DNA of 64,000 bases from Marinobacter sp. EhC06 (GCF_001650915.1 NZ_LXYO01000001.1:248001-312000); one strand, 5' to 3'. Positions 27,687 through 36,481 are shown, counted from the stretch's first letter. A program made the numbers and translations. The notes: generated by a model from the letters alone, not told the origin.

Positions 27687-29024
27687 TTACCTTTCCAGAA
27701 TCGCAGTAACCCCCTGTCCGCCGGCGGCGCAGATGGAAATCAGGCCTCGACCGCTGCCCTTCTCCTCCAGCAACTTGGCCAGCGTCGCAACAATGCGGGC
27801 ACCGGTGGCCGCGAAAGGATGGCCGGTCGCCAGGCTGCTGCCTTTGACGTTGAGTTTGTCGCGGTCAATGCTGCCCAGAGGCTTGTCCAGACCCAGGCGG
27901 TCCTTGCAGAAGGCCGAATCTTCCCAGGCTTTCAGGGTACAGAGTACCTGAGCAGCGAAGGCTTCATGAATTTCATAGAAATCGAAATCCTGAAGGGTCA
28001 GCCCCGCCTTCTCCAGCATCCGGGGCACCGCATAGGCAGGTGCCATCAGCAGGCCTTCTTTCTTGTCCACGAAATCGACCGCAGCTACTTCGGAGAACGT
28101 CAACCACGCCTTGACCTCGTAATTATTGGCCTTGGCCCATTCCTCACTGGCCAGCAACACGCATGAGGCGCCATCCGTCAACGCCGTGCTATTGGCCGCG
28201 GTCATGGTGCCATTCTCCCGATCAAAAACCGGCTTGAGCGTCGCCAGTTTCTCCAAAGAGGTGTCCGGCCGCAGAATATTGTCTTTCTCCAGGCCCGCCA
28301 TTGGTGTCAGCAAATCGTTGAAGAAACCTTCCTCATAGGCTTTGGCCAGCTTCTGGTGGCTCTCAAAGGCCAGCTTATCCTGATCCTCCCGGGCAATATC
28401 CCACTCCTTCGCCGTCACCTGGGCATGCTCGCCCATCGACATACCGGTGCGGGGCTCGCCGTTTTCCGGCACCTCCGGCTTGAGATGGCCCGGCCGAAAC
28501 CTGGCCAGAATCTTCAGCCGCTCGCCTGCGGTCTTGGCCCGGTTCAGATCCAGCAAAATCTCCCGTATCCCCTCACCCACGCCAATCGGCGCATCGGACG
28601 TGGTGTCGGTTCCTCCGGCTATGCCACACTCGATCTGCCCCAGGGCAATCTTGTTGGCCACCAGAATAGCCGCCTCCAGCCCCGTGCCACAGGCCTGCTG
28701 GATATCGTACGCCGGCGTCTCCGGCGCCAGGCCACAACTCATCACCGCCTCCCGGGTCAGATTAAAATCCCGCGAATGCTTGATAACCGCCCCGGCAGCC
28801 ACCTCACCCAGCCGCTGCCCCTCAAGACCGTACCGATCCACCAGCCCACGCAGCGCCGACGTCAACAACTCCTGATTACTGATCTTGCTGTACGCTGTAT
28901 TGGAACGCGCAAACGGAATCCGGTTACCACCCAGCACCGCCACGCGGCGAATACCCGAAGGCGCAGCACTGGTCTTCTTCGATGTGGCGGTTTTCTTTTG
29001 AGTCGTTTTCGGTGCCTGTGCCAT
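27687..29024 (-). CDS. acetyl-CoA C-acyltransferase (FadI-like thiolase)
   Basis: Thiolases cleave 3-ketoacyl-CoA or condense acetyl-CoA. The 445-residue protein has the acylated Cys in QQACGTGLEAAI, the HPFAATGARI histidine motif and the C-terminal CAAGGQG cysteine motif. A Lys/Thr-rich N-terminal tail (KTTQKKTATSKKT) precedes the fold. The start at 29024 (MAQAPK) has AAGGAA upstream; earlier codons lie in the repeat element. It is divergent from a long FabG-like reductase, a pairing common in Pseudomonas relatives and suggestive of beta-oxidation or hydroxyacyl metabolism. Confidence 0.9.
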   Translation of the reverse strand: MAQAPKTTQKKTATSKKTSAAPSGIRRVAVLGGNRIPFARSNTAYSKISNQELLTSALRGLVDRYGLEGQRLGEVAAGAVIKHSRDFNLTREAVMSCGLAPETPAYDIQQACGTGLEAAILVANKIALGQIECGIAGGTDTTSDAPIGVGEGIREILLDLNRAKTAGERLKILARFRPGHLKPEVPENGEPRTGMSMGEHAQVTAKEWDIAREDQDKLAFESHQKLAKAYEEGFFNDLLTPMAGLEKDNILRPDTSLEKLATLKPVFDRENGTMTAANSTALTDGASCVLLASEEWAKANNYEVKAWLTFSEVAAVDFVDKKEGLLMAPAYAVPRMLEKAGLTLQDFDFYEIHEAFAAQVLCTLKAWEDSAFCKDRLGLDKPLGSIDRDKLNVKGSSLATGHPFAATGARIVATLAKLLEEKGSGRGLISICAAGGQGVTAILER

Positions 29025-29065
29025 GATCAATCCATTCCTTTTATGAGATATCTGCGATGCCCAAA

Positions 29066-29176
29066 GGAGCAATGGGGTTGGGCTTTCCAAAACCGTAGAG
29101 CGCCAGGGATGGCGCGACCGAGCCCTACAGGGACGTATTCATGGGCGTGTTTTGGAAAGCCCAACCCCATTGCTCC
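29066..29176. repeat. long-arm palindromic element, copy A
   Basis: Arms 29066-29093 and 29149-29176 are perfectly complementary over 28 bases, around a 55-base core. The core begins with the hairpin GCGCCA-GGGA-TGGCGC and has a second small hairpin CCCT-AC-AGGG. It is the most divergent of four related copies. It fills the divergent region between the thiolase and fabG genes; the rest of that gap (29177-29339) shows nothing further that I recognise. Confidence 0.9.
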
Positions 29177-29339
29177 CTGCACCCAACCTGAAAACAAGTG
29201 TAGCGACAACCGACAATGCCTCATTGGCACCCCTGACAACACCCTACAGGCATTGAGTCAATCCAAAAACTATCCGATTCTTTACCCTGTAGGACGATTC
29301 GCATCCAGCAACCCGAATGCAAACACAAGGAAGCCACCC

Positions 29340-30746
29340 ATGTCTGACCTCTATCTTAGAATAGTAAACACCCCGGTAGGCAAAACCGCCGCACAATCCC
29401 TGGGCCTGCCCGCTCCAGTCCCCCTGAAACGCCTCAAACGGACCGACCAGCCCTTTACTGAAGGCGACGTGCTAATTGGTGCGGCAGCCGGCGGCAAAGC
29501 CATCGCGACCATTGGCAGCACCCTCAGCGCCAGTGCCGCCACACTGCACCACGCCAGCGGCAACGACCGCCTGAAAGACTCATCCAAAGCCGGTAACAAA
29601 GCCCGACCACTGGATCTGGGGTCGGAAATCGACCATAAATTTTCGGCCCTGGTGTTCGACGCCACCGGCCTGAAAGGGCCGGACGACCTCCGGGCCCTTT
29701 ACGATTTTTTCCACCCCACCATCAAAAAACTCGGCAGTAACGCTCGCGTTCTGGTCATTGGCCAGACCCCCGCCACCTGCAGAAAAGCGCCCCAGGCCGC
29801 TGCACAACAGGCCCTCGAAGGATTTGTTCGCAGCGTAGGTAAGGAAATTGGCAAAAAAGGCTCCACGGCGAACCTGCTTTGGATGGCGCCCGGAGCAGAG
29901 AACCAGCTGGATTCCAGCGTGCGATTCTTCCTCTCTGCCCGTTCTGCCTATGTATCCGGCCAGGTCGTCAAGATCGGCAAAAGCAATGCAGCACCCGCAA
30001 CCAACCCCGTCGCCCCATTGACCGGAAAGGTCGCGCTGGTCACAGGCGCCTCCCGTGGCATCGGGGCGGCCATTGCAGAGACTCTGGCACGGGATGGCGC
30101 CACCGTAATCGGGCTGGATATTCCGCCGGCCATGGAGGATCTGAAGAAAGTCACATCCGCCATCAACGGCAAGGCTCTGGCCTGTGACATTACCGACGAC
30201 AAAGCACCAAAGCTGATCGCCGACTTCATCGAAGAGCATTTCAGCGGGGTTGACCTGGTCATTCACAATGCGGGCATTACCCGCGACAAAACCCTGGGCA
30301 ACATGCCGGAGCACTTCTGGGACATGACCATCGCAGTGAACCTGACCGCGGAGGAGTTGATCGACGAGGAGCTGGCAAAGCGAGAGCTCATGAAAGAAAA
30401 CGGACGCATTGTCTGCATTTCTTCCATCAGCGGAATTGCCGGTAATTTCGGGCAGACCAACTACTCAACCGCCAAGTGCGGGGTAATCGGGTATGTGGAA
30501 GCCATGGCCCGGCAACTGAAAAACGGCGTGACCATCAACGCCATTGCCCCCGGATTTATCGAAACCCAGATGACGGCGGCCATGCCGGTCACCATCCGCG
30601 AGGCCGGTCGCAGGATGAACAGCCTGTCCCAGGGTGGACAACCGGTGGATGTGGCCGAAGCCATCGCCTGGTACTGCAGCCCTGCGTCCAATGGAGTGAA
30701 TGGGAATGTTGTGCGGGTTTGCGGGCAGTCATTGATTGGTAAATAA
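29340..30746 (+). CDS. long-form 3-oxoacyl-ACP/CoA reductase (FabG4-like SDR)
   Basis: The 468-residue protein has an N-terminal domain of about 215 residues with flavodoxin-like character, then a classical SDR domain: cofactor motif TGASRGIGAAIAETLARDG near 230, NAGITRDK, Ser in CISSISG and the active YSTAK (Tyr and Lys intact). The layout matches high-molecular-weight FabG (FabG4/HMwFabG), which reduces 3-oxoacyl-CoA or -ACP. The ATG at 29340 is used; upstream in-frame sequence is antisense to the thiolase. It is divergent from the thiolase. Confidence 0.88.
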   Translation: MSDLYLRIVNTPVGKTAAQSLGLPAPVPLKRLKRTDQPFTEGDVLIGAAAGGKAIATIGSTLSASAATLHHASGNDRLKDSSKAGNKARPLDLGSEIDHKFSALVFDATGLKGPDDLRALYDFFHPTIKKLGSNARVLVIGQTPATCRKAPQAAAQQALEGFVRSVGKEIGKKGSTANLLWMAPGAENQLDSSVRFFLSARSAYVSGQVVKIGKSNAAPATNPVAPLTGKVALVTGASRGIGAAIAETLARDGATVIGLDIPPAMEDLKKVTSAINGKALACDITDDKAPKLIADFIEEHFSGVDLVIHNAGITRDKTLGNMPEHFWDMTIAVNLTAEELIDEELAKRELMKENGRIVCISSISGIAGNFGQTNYSTAKCGVIGYVEAMARQLKNGVTINAIAPGFIETQMTAAMPVTIREAGRRMNSLSQGGQPVDVAEAIAWYCSPASNGVNGNVVRVCGQSLIGK

Positions 30747-30779
30747 AAAAGGGCCGATCCTTGCGGATCGGCCCTTTTT
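30745..30779. terminator. bidirectional terminator (fabG / tRNA operon)
   Basis: Stem GGGCCGATCC/GGATCGGCCC, loop TTGC, with an A run on the left and five T on the right. It ends the fabG transcript on the plus strand and the tRNA transcript on the minus strand. Confidence 0.9.
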
Positions 30780-30787
30780 CGGAATTT

Positions 30788-30863
30788 TGGTGGGTGGTAC
30801 TGGGATCGAACCAGTGACCCTCGCCTTGTAAGGGCGATGCTCTCCCAGCTGAGCTAACCACCC
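30788..30863 (-). tRNA. tRNA-Val (anticodon TAC)
   Basis: A 76-base cloverleaf with encoded CCA and anticodon loop CTTACAA. It is identical in sequence to the copy at 31031-31106 and is the last gene of a Val-Asp-Val array. Confidence 0.96.
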
Positions 30864-30886
30864 GGGTATACTTCTTAAATAAAAAG

Positions 30887-30963
30887 TGGCGGAGCGGACG
30901 GGACTCGAACCCGCGACCCCCGGCGTGACAGGCCGGTATTCTAACCAACTGAACTACCGCTCC
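30887..30963 (-). tRNA. tRNA-Asp (anticodon GTC)
   Basis: A 77-base cloverleaf with acceptor GGAGCGG/CCGCTCC, discriminator G, encoded CCA and anticodon loop CTGTCAC. It lies between two identical tRNA-Val genes, 23 bases before the next one. Confidence 0.96.
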
Positions 30964-31030
30964 GCATCAATTCCGGCCCTAGGGCCCGAACCTGAAACCG
31001 GATGGGGTGATCCGGTGATGCATTTGAAAG

Positions 31031-31106
31031 TGGTGGGTGGTACTGGGATCGAACCAGTGACCCTCGCCTTGTAAGGGCGATGCTCTCCCAGCTGAGCTAA
31101 CCACCC
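31031..31106 (-). tRNA. tRNA-Val (anticodon TAC)
   Basis: A 76-base cloverleaf identical to the copy at 30788-30863. It is the first gene of the tRNA operon, about 60 bases after the predicted transcription start. Confidence 0.96.
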
Positions 31107-31173
31107 ACTCTCAAGCCTTTCAAAGGCGCTCACTTGCTGGCCAGCGTTGCTGTCTCAACCAAGTGAGAGGCGC

Positions 31174-31201
31174 ATTTTAAGCATTTGGCTGGCAGTGTCA
31201 A
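31174..31201 (-). promoter_or_regulatory. promoter of the Val-Asp-Val tRNA operon
   Basis: Minus strand TTGACA, 16-base spacer, TAAAAT, followed by a GCGCCTC discriminator. The near-consensus boxes and GC-rich discriminator fit a stringently controlled tRNA promoter. Confidence 0.8.
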
Positions 31202-31273
31202 ATATTTTCCAAGAATTTTCTGAAAAAACCTGCAAGCCATTCAAAAGCGTACGGTTTTTGAGCAAATTCACTT

Positions 31274-31525
31274 TCACCGCGAGCCCTTGCCCGCCGCTTT
31301 AACTGCTCGCACAACCGGACGATCCTGTCCCGCCTGCTGCGCTTTCTCCTGAAGGGACAATTCGCTGACACGGCTACGCCTGTCCTCTGGCACGGCCCGG
31401 TTGGCCAGGGAACAGTTCAGGTCATCCAGCCGCTTCTGCAGATCACCCCAGCTATCGAGAAGTTGAGGGACAACATCGTCTGCCAGTTTTTCAAATCTGA
31501 GTCTGAGAGAATCCTTGAGCGCCAT
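31274..31525 (-). CDS. small hypothetical protein
   Basis: This 83-residue protein (MALKDSLRLRFEKLADDVVPQLL...) is helical in its first half and basic at the C-terminus (VVRAVKAAGKGSR). I do not recognise a family. The start is uncertain: the ATG at 31525 lacks a clear ribosome binding site and an in-frame GTG at 31552 is possible. It lies 49 bases after the lipoprotein gene on the same strand and may share its transcript. Confidence 0.5.
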   Translation of the reverse strand: MALKDSLRLRFEKLADDVVPQLLDSWGDLQKRLDDLNCSLANRAVPEDRRSRVSELSLQEKAQQAGQDRPVVRAVKAAGKGSR

Positions 31526-31574
31526 TGTTTTCGAATATCCCGAGTCTTTCACCTGTCGTCAGTGTAGTCAGCAC

Positions 31575-32447
31575 TCAGAAAATCCACCAGCCACCGCCGG
31601 ATTCTGCTTCTTCCCGCCGCTCACGCTCCAGCTCCAGTTCCGCGTATTCCTGCTCCAGTTTCTTAATCTTGCGATCTGTCTCCAGAGGAACCGTGGGGCC
31701 ACCGCCGAATGGCCAGAACCAGGAAGCGGATTCGTACTTGCCCTCTTCCCGCAAGCGCTCAATTTCAAGCTCCCGCTCCTCTTCCAGCAATACAAGTTGC
31801 CGCTCGTAATCTTGGTCTTCGTTCACTTCCACAATCGAGGTAGCCGCGTGGTTCGGTGCCAACAGATCACTGTTGAGGAATTGCGTGGAAACGATCTCCT
31901 CTGCCTGCATGGCATATTCCCGCGTCACCAGTTGGAGGTCGCCCTGAGTCAGCGGGTGATCCGGATCCAGGTCCGGATGTCGCTGGCCCGGCTCCGAAAG
32001 CTCGTTATAACGCAGGTAATAGATCTGGCCTGGCTCGACTTCCAGCGTGGCATCGGCGATCAGGCTCAGACTGAAAGAGTTCATCCCCTCCAGCCCCAGC
32101 AACGGCCGGCGCATGGCAATATGGCGCTCTCCTGGACTTACCTCCAGCCAGGTGAAGCTGTCGTTGCGGATGTTGAAATAGTGGGTGTCGTCAATGTAGA
32201 CACTGGGAGCTTCGATCTCGTCGGCCGCCCACTGGGAATGGGTCCGGTAGAAATACAACACGGCGTTGCGCCGGTCCCAGCTGTCATTATCAATGTGGAC
32301 GAAATCATGGCCGGAAACCGGGTGCAGGAACGAACCGACGCTTTTACCAATAGACTGATAAACCGTACACCCCGACACCGCCAGCAACAGAAACACCACC
32401 ACCAGCGGCCGGAGAACGGGAACAACGGAAGGCACTCGGGTTTTCAT
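31575..32447 (-). CDS. DUF2846-type lipoprotein
   Basis: The 290-residue protein has a lipoprotein signal with lipobox LAVSGC (Cys at residue 27), so it is predicted to be membrane anchored in the periplasm. The next part (FVHIDNDSWDRRNAVLYFYRTHSQ, VYIDDTHYFNIRNDSFTWLEVSPGERHI, and GQIYYLRY) is the DUF2846 beta-sandwich pattern. The C-terminal 90 residues form a charged coiled coil rich in Glu and Arg. Function is unknown. No partner is evident nearby beyond the small gene that follows. Confidence 0.75.
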   Translation of the reverse strand: MKTRVPSVVPVLRPLVVVFLLLAVSGCTVYQSIGKSVGSFLHPVSGHDFVHIDNDSWDRRNAVLYFYRTHSQWAADEIEAPSVYIDDTHYFNIRNDSFTWLEVSPGERHIAMRRPLLGLEGMNSFSLSLIADATLEVEPGQIYYLRYNELSEPGQRHPDLDPDHPLTQGDLQLVTREYAMQAEEIVSTQFLNSDLLAPNHAATSIVEVNEDQDYERQLVLLEEERELEIERLREEGKYESASWFWPFGGGPTVPLETDRKIKKLEQEYAELELERERREEAESGGGWWIF

Positions 32448-32587
32448 TGTTGTTAACTCTTCATCCTGATTGCGAGTTGCCTGATCATAACAACTGCAAA
32501 TCGCCAGAAATGAGAGCTACCGCAAGGGATGGCTACAAACCGTTACAAAACCCGAAATGCCTAAGACCAAAATGCTCTGCGGGCCAG

Positions 32588-33568
32588 TTACTGCCCGCTG
32601 ACCTGACTCCGCAGCTGATTCACCTCTTCAGACAGCCGAACCAGACGGGAAGTCAGCTGTGAACGGGAAGCATCGATGGACTCGACCGTTCGCTTGAGGC
32701 TGGCCACATCATTCCTCAGTGCCTGAACCCTGCCATCGCCGGCCAACTCATCCGTCTCCCGTTCCAGGGCCGAAATCCGCCCTTCCATGCCACTGATACC
32801 GAGCTTTTGCTCCTGCTCAAACCGCCGGATACGACTTTCGATGACCTGATCCACATCCGCCAGCTGCTGACTCAGTTTCGTCAACTGATCCGTTGCCTGC
32901 CGGTTGGCATCCTGCAGTGCTGTGATCGACGTCTCCGTCTGCTGCTTCAGAGCAGCAATATCCGCTGAAAGCGACGACCGAACCTTCTCTACCGACGTCT
33001 CCAGAGCGCCAATAGACTTCTTACCCTCCGCAAGGCCGGATTCCAGCGCAGCAATCCGCTCCTGCTGTTCATCCAGACGCTTCTTGTTGCGCTCATTGGC
33101 AATCGCCCAAAGCTTCCGGATCTCACTGTCCGCCGTATCAAGACGCTTTTTATTCGCTGCCAGTTGGTCCTCCAGCGACGCTCCCCGCTCCTGCAGGTTC
33201 TCCCCCGTCTCCGAAAGCTCACCCTCAAACCGGGCCAGCGCCAGCTTGCTCTGCCGGGCCCAGTAATCCGCTTCCTCAAGCTGACCTTCCAGAGCCTGAA
33301 CCCGCTGTTCCTGGGAGTACCAACCCGCGCCGGCTGCAACGGCCAGCACAATCAGCAGTACCCAAAGCATTGGCGAGCTACCGCGACCATTGCCGCCGCT
33401 GCCCCCATTACCGCCCTTGCCGCCTTTGGGAGGCTTCGTTGGTGTCGACGGTTCGCCTTTCCCTCCGGACGCTGGTCTGGACTTTCTCTCCGCCGGCTTC
33501 TTCGTCTCGGCACTACCAATCGGTCGTTCAGCCCTCAGCTCATCATCATCTGGACGGATGGGTTCCAT
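32588..33568 (-). CDS. single-pass membrane coiled-coil protein
   Basis: The 326-residue protein has a charged cytoplasmic N-terminus with a Lys/Pro/Gly-rich segment (about 25-65), one membrane helix (MLWVLLIVLAVAAGAGW, about 68-84) and a periplasmic coiled coil of more than 220 residues. The heptad register runs nearly to the end. AGGAG stands before the ATG. It is divergent from purE, a neighbourhood I believe recurs in Pseudomonas relatives. Automatic names such as ATPase would have no support, because no nucleotide motif is present. The role may be structural at the cell envelope. Confidence 0.75.
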   Translation of the reverse strand: MEPIRPDDDELRAERPIGSAETKKPAERKSRPASGGKGEPSTPTKPPKGGKGGNGGSGGNGRGSSPMLWVLLIVLAVAAGAGWYSQEQRVQALEGQLEEADYWARQSKLALARFEGELSETGENLQERGASLEDQLAANKKRLDTADSEIRKLWAIANERNKKRLDEQQERIAALESGLAEGKKSIGALETSVEKVRSSLSADIAALKQQTETSITALQDANRQATDQLTKLSQQLADVDQVIESRIRRFEQEQKLGISGMEGRISALERETDELAGDGRVQALRNDVASLKRTVESIDASRSQLTSRLVRLSEEVNQLRSQVSGQ

Positions 33569-33681
33569 TACAGCTCCTGACTATGGACGGTTAAAACAAT
33601 AAGGTCCGATAATACCTGTACTTACTCGCAGGTAAAAATGAAGCTGCGCTCATGCTGAATCTTCCAGAGCGTTCGGGGCGG

Positions 33682-33781
33682 AGTTGAGAGGCCTTTTCCG
33701 GAAATGTCTGAAGCCAAGGATGGCTTCAGTCAAGCGCACATGGATGTGCTCGTAGCGGTTTCCGGAAAAGGCCTCTCAACT
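33682..33781. repeat. long-arm palindromic element, copy B
   Basis: Arms 33682-33704 and 33759-33781 are perfectly complementary over 23 bases around a 54-base core. The core holds the hairpin GAAGCCA-AGGA-TGGCTTC and the perfect hairpin GCACAT-GG-ATGTGC, then TCGTAGCGG. It lies in the divergent gap between the coiled-coil gene and purE, ending 83 bases before the purE ATG. Confidence 0.9.
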
Positions 33782-33864
33782 GCGCCTTCCGCCGAGGTTT
33801 GTTGCATGGTAGGTAGCCAAAACATACAATGGCCGGCTTTCCAATTATCACAGGACTGTTGCAT

Positions 33865-34356
33865 ATGCAGCCGCTTGTAGGACTCATCATGGGCTCCAAA
33901 TCTGACTGGCCCACCATGGAACACGCCGCCAACATGCTCGAAAAACTCGGTGTGGCCTATGAAACCAAAGTCGTCTCGGCCCATCGCACCCCGGATCTGC
34001 TGTTTGACTACGCCAAAACAGCCGCAGACCGCGGTCTGAAAGTCATTATTGCGGGCGCCGGCGGCGCAGCGCACCTGCCGGGCATGGTTGCGTCACAAAC
34101 CGCCCTGCCGGTCCTGGGCGTACCGGTTCAGTCCAAAGCCCTGAACGGTCTCGATTCGTTGCTGTCCATCGTCCAGATGCCCGGCGGCATCGCCGTCGGC
34201 ACCCTGGCCATCGGCAAAGCGGGCGCCACCAACGCTGGCCTGCTGGCAGCGCAGATTATCGGCACCTCCGACGACAACGTTCGTAAAGCCGTGGAACAGT
34301 TCCGGACAACACAAACCGAAACGATTCTGGACAATCCTGATCCCCGAGATCAATGA
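33865..34356 (+). CDS. purE: N5-carboxyaminoimidazole ribonucleotide mutase PurE
   Basis: PurE converts N5-CAIR to CAIR in purine synthesis. The 163-residue protein has the class I motifs [16 protein letters not shown] and [11 protein letters not shown]. The ATG at 33865 ([14 protein letters not shown]) gives the normal family N-terminus; an ATG 36 bases upstream would add an unusual tail. purK follows 215 bases later with a long palindromic element in between, which is unusual for a pair that is often nearly contiguous. Confidence 0.96.
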   Translation: MQPLVGLIMGSKSDWPTMEHAANMLEKLGVAYETKVVSAHRTPDLLFDYAKTAADRGLKVIIAGAGGAAHLPGMVASQTALPVLGVPVQSKALNGLDSLLSIVQMPGGIAVGTLAIGKAGATNAGLLAAQIIGTSDDNVRKAVEQFRTTQTETILDNPDPRDQ

Positions 34357-34371
34357 TTCAAGTTGGGTGAA

Positions 34372-34485
34372 GGGAGCCTTCGGCGGGAACTTTTCCAAAA
34401 CACGCTACAAGCACGTCCATGTGCGCTTGTTTCGGGCAATCCTTGGCCCTCTACAGTTTTGGAAAAGCCCCCACCAAAGGCTCCC
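34372..34485. repeat. long-arm palindromic element, copy C (inside purE-purK)
   Basis: Arms 34372-34401 and 34456-34485 match over 30 bases with four differences. All four become G-U wobble pairs when the minus strand is read as RNA. The core, also read on the minus strand, is nearly identical to copies B and D (GCGCACATGGACGTGCTTGT). The element starts 15 bases after the purE stop and ends 87 bases before purK. Confidence 0.9.
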
Positions 34486-34571
34486 CCAGCTATTGGTGGC
34501 ATCCCCAACCTTGTCACCAGCACAGTCAGAAGCCAGAAGATTAATCGCGGAAACCAGGCAGGAGAACACAA

Positions 34572-35690
34572 ATGAGAATTGGTGTACTGGGAGCCGGCCA
34601 ACTGGGAAGAATGCTGGCACTGGCCGGATACCCACTGGCCAAGACCTTTGTTTTCTATGACATGTCCGGCAGCCCCAGTGCCGGCCTTGGTGAAGTCATC
34701 ATCGACCGGGACGGCGAATATCTGGACGACTTCCTCTCCAGGGTTGACCGCGTTACCTATGAGTTTGAACACCTGCCGGTGGACGTCGCCGAGAAAATTG
34801 CTGCCCACAAACCCGTGCATCCCTGCCCCCGGGCCCTGCAGGTCTGCCAGAACCGGGAAGCCGAGAAAACCCTGTTCGGCCAGTTAGGCATCCCGACGCC
34901 GGAGTGGAAAATTGCCGACAGCGCGGCTTCACTGAAAGCCGCTGCCGAAGAACTTGGCTGCCCGGTGGTGGCAAAGTCCAATACTGAAGGCTATGACGGC
35001 AAAGGCCAGGCTGTGCTTAGAACACCCGAGGAGGCAGAAGCCGCCTGGGAATCCATCGGCCACCCGCGCCTGATCGTGGAAAAGTTTGTGGACTTCCACC
35101 GGGAAGTATCGATTATAGCCGTGCGCGCTGAAGACGGTGAGCTGGCGTTCTACCCGATGGCGGAGAACACCCACCATGAAGGCATCCTTCGCTACTCGAT
35201 TGCTCCGGCCCCCAAGCTCGACATACATATTCAGGAAGATGCCGAGCGCTACATCAAGGCCCTGCTGAACGAATTGGATTATGTCGGCGTATTAACTCTG
35301 GAGCTATTCGAGACAGCCGATGGCCTGGTAGCCAACGAGATGGCCCCCAGGGTTCATAACTCCGGGCACTGGACCATTGAAGGGGCGATGACCAGCCAGT
35401 TTGAGAACCACATCCGTGCGGTGAGCGGACACCCTCTTGGGAATGTCGCGCCCCGTGGCGTAAGCTGCATGATCAATATCATCGGCGAGCATGGCGACAT
35501 TGACCGCATCCTCGAACTGCCCTATGCCCATGTTCACCTCTATAATAAAGGTGAGCGGCCGGGCCGGAAGTTAGGCCATGTGAACATACTGGCCGACAGC
35601 TACGAAGAACTGGTGTGGCGGGTGAAGAACTGCGCGCAGTTCCTGCCCGGCAGCCCCGAGTTTAAAAGTTCTTTAACACCAAAGGGTTGA
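34572..35690 (+). CDS. purK: 5-(carboxyamino)imidazole ribonucleotide synthase PurK
   Basis: PurK is the ATP-grasp enzyme that makes N5-CAIR from AIR, bicarbonate and ATP, feeding PurE. The 372-residue product has the N-terminal pre-ATP-grasp fold (IGVLGAGQLGRMLALAGYPL), the ATP-grasp lysine region VAKSNTEGYDGKGQAV, and the C-terminal signature EMAPRVHNSGHWTIEGAMTSQFENH. Length is typical. A ribosome binding site AGGAG lies before the ATG. The sodB promoter overlaps its stop codon. Confidence 0.97.
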   Translation: MRIGVLGAGQLGRMLALAGYPLAKTFVFYDMSGSPSAGLGEVIIDRDGEYLDDFLSRVDRVTYEFEHLPVDVAEKIAAHKPVHPCPRALQVCQNREAEKTLFGQLGIPTPEWKIADSAASLKAAAEELGCPVVAKSNTEGYDGKGQAVLRTPEEAEAAWESIGHPRLIVEKFVDFHREVSIIAVRAEDGELAFYPMAENTHHEGILRYSIAPAPKLDIHIQEDAERYIKALLNELDYVGVLTLELFETADGLVANEMAPRVHNSGHWTIEGAMTSQFENHIRAVSGHPLGNVAPRGVSCMINIIGEHGDIDRILELPYAHVHLYNKGERPGRKLGHVNILADSYEELVWRVKNCAQFLPGSPEFKSSLTPKG

Positions 35691-35714
35691 TCTGAAGCAA
35701 ATCGACCCTATATT
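35687..35714 (+). promoter_or_regulatory. sigma70-type promoter of sodB
   Basis: TTGATC and TATATT are separated by 16 bases. The -35 box overlaps the purK stop codon. The predicted start is about 40 bases before the sodB ATG. Confidence 0.65.
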
Positions 35715-35761
35715 GGGTTCACGTACATCAACATAAACAGAGAGACAGGGAGAACGACCTC

Positions 35762-36340
35762 ATGGCATTTGAACTTCCCGCACTGCCTTATGAAAAGAAC
35801 GCACTGGAACCGCACATCTCTCAGGAAACTCTTGAGTACCATTACGGTAAGCATCACAACACCTACGTCACCAAGCTCAATGGCCTGATCGAAGGTACTG
35901 ACAACGCCAACAAATCTCTTGAAGACATCATCAAGAGTGCCAGCGGCCCGCTGTTCAACAACGCCGCACAGGTCTGGAACCACACCTTCTACTGGCACTG
36001 CCTGAGCCCGAACGGTGGCGGTGAGCCGACCGGCGCAGCCAAGGAAGCCATTGAGAAGGCGTTCGGTTCTTTCGAAGACTTCAAGAAAGAATTTAACGAC
36101 AAGGCCGCCAATAACTTCGGTTCTGGTTGGACCTGGCTGGTGAAGAAAGCTGACGGCAGTGTTGGCATTGTGAACACCAGCAACGCCGAAACGCCGCTGA
36201 CCGGCGCCGACAAGCCGGTGCTGACCGTCGACGTTTGGGAGCACGCTTACTATATCGACTACCGCAACTCCCGTCCGAACTACCTGGAAGCGTTCTGGAA
36301 CCTCGTCAACTGGGATTTCGTGAACGAAAACCTGGCCTGA
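35762..36340 (+). CDS. sodB: iron superoxide dismutase SodB
   Basis: SodB dismutates superoxide in the cytoplasm. The 192-residue protein has the metal ligands His27 (YHYGKHHNTYV), the His of NHTFYWHCLSPN, and Asp and His in DVWEHAYYIDYRN. The residues FYWHCLSPNGGGEPTG and the absence of a signal peptide fit the Fe form. A terminator follows at 36383. It has its own promoter and stands after purK. Confidence 0.96.
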   Translation: MAFELPALPYEKNALEPHISQETLEYHYGKHHNTYVTKLNGLIEGTDNANKSLEDIIKSASGPLFNNAAQVWNHTFYWHCLSPNGGGEPTGAAKEAIEKAFGSFEDFKKEFNDKAANNFGSGWTWLVKKADGSVGIVNTSNAETPLTGADKPVLTVDVWEHAYYIDYRNSRPNYLEAFWNLVNWDFVNENLA

Positions 36341-36382
36341 TCCAGGTTTCGCTCCCAGACATAGCCTGTATAGGCTGCGTTG

Positions 36383-36409
36383 AAACGCCCGCCCCTGGCG
36401 GGCGTTTTC
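36383..36409 (+). terminator. Rho-independent terminator of sodB
   Basis: Stem CGCCCGCC/GGCGGGCG with loop CCT, flanked by AAA and TTTT, 45 bases after the sodB stop. Confidence 0.85.
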
Positions 36410-36454
36410 GTGTCTGTCATACCTAAGCAATTACAATTTGATACAACCACACCC

Positions 36455-36481
36455 TGAAATCTTTGAAAAAATCGCCGATAC
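36455..36481 (+). promoter_or_regulatory. candidate sigma28 (FliA) promoter of the GGDEF/EAL gene
   Basis: TGAA, 15 bases, GCCGATAC differs from the FliA consensus TAAA-N15-GCCGATAA at one base in each box. It would start transcription about 134 bases before the ATG. A chance match cannot be excluded. Confidence 0.35.

Noticed and set aside
29066..29176. The palindromic elements as insertion sequences, MITEs or integron attC sites
   Set aside because: No transposase, no target duplication, no attC core sites, and arms differ between copies, so none of these classes fits well.
28356..29339. An N-terminal extension of the FabG-like protein by 328 codons
   Set aside because: The extension is antisense to the thiolase gene and runs through the palindromic repeat; the ATG at 29340 begins the conserved protein.
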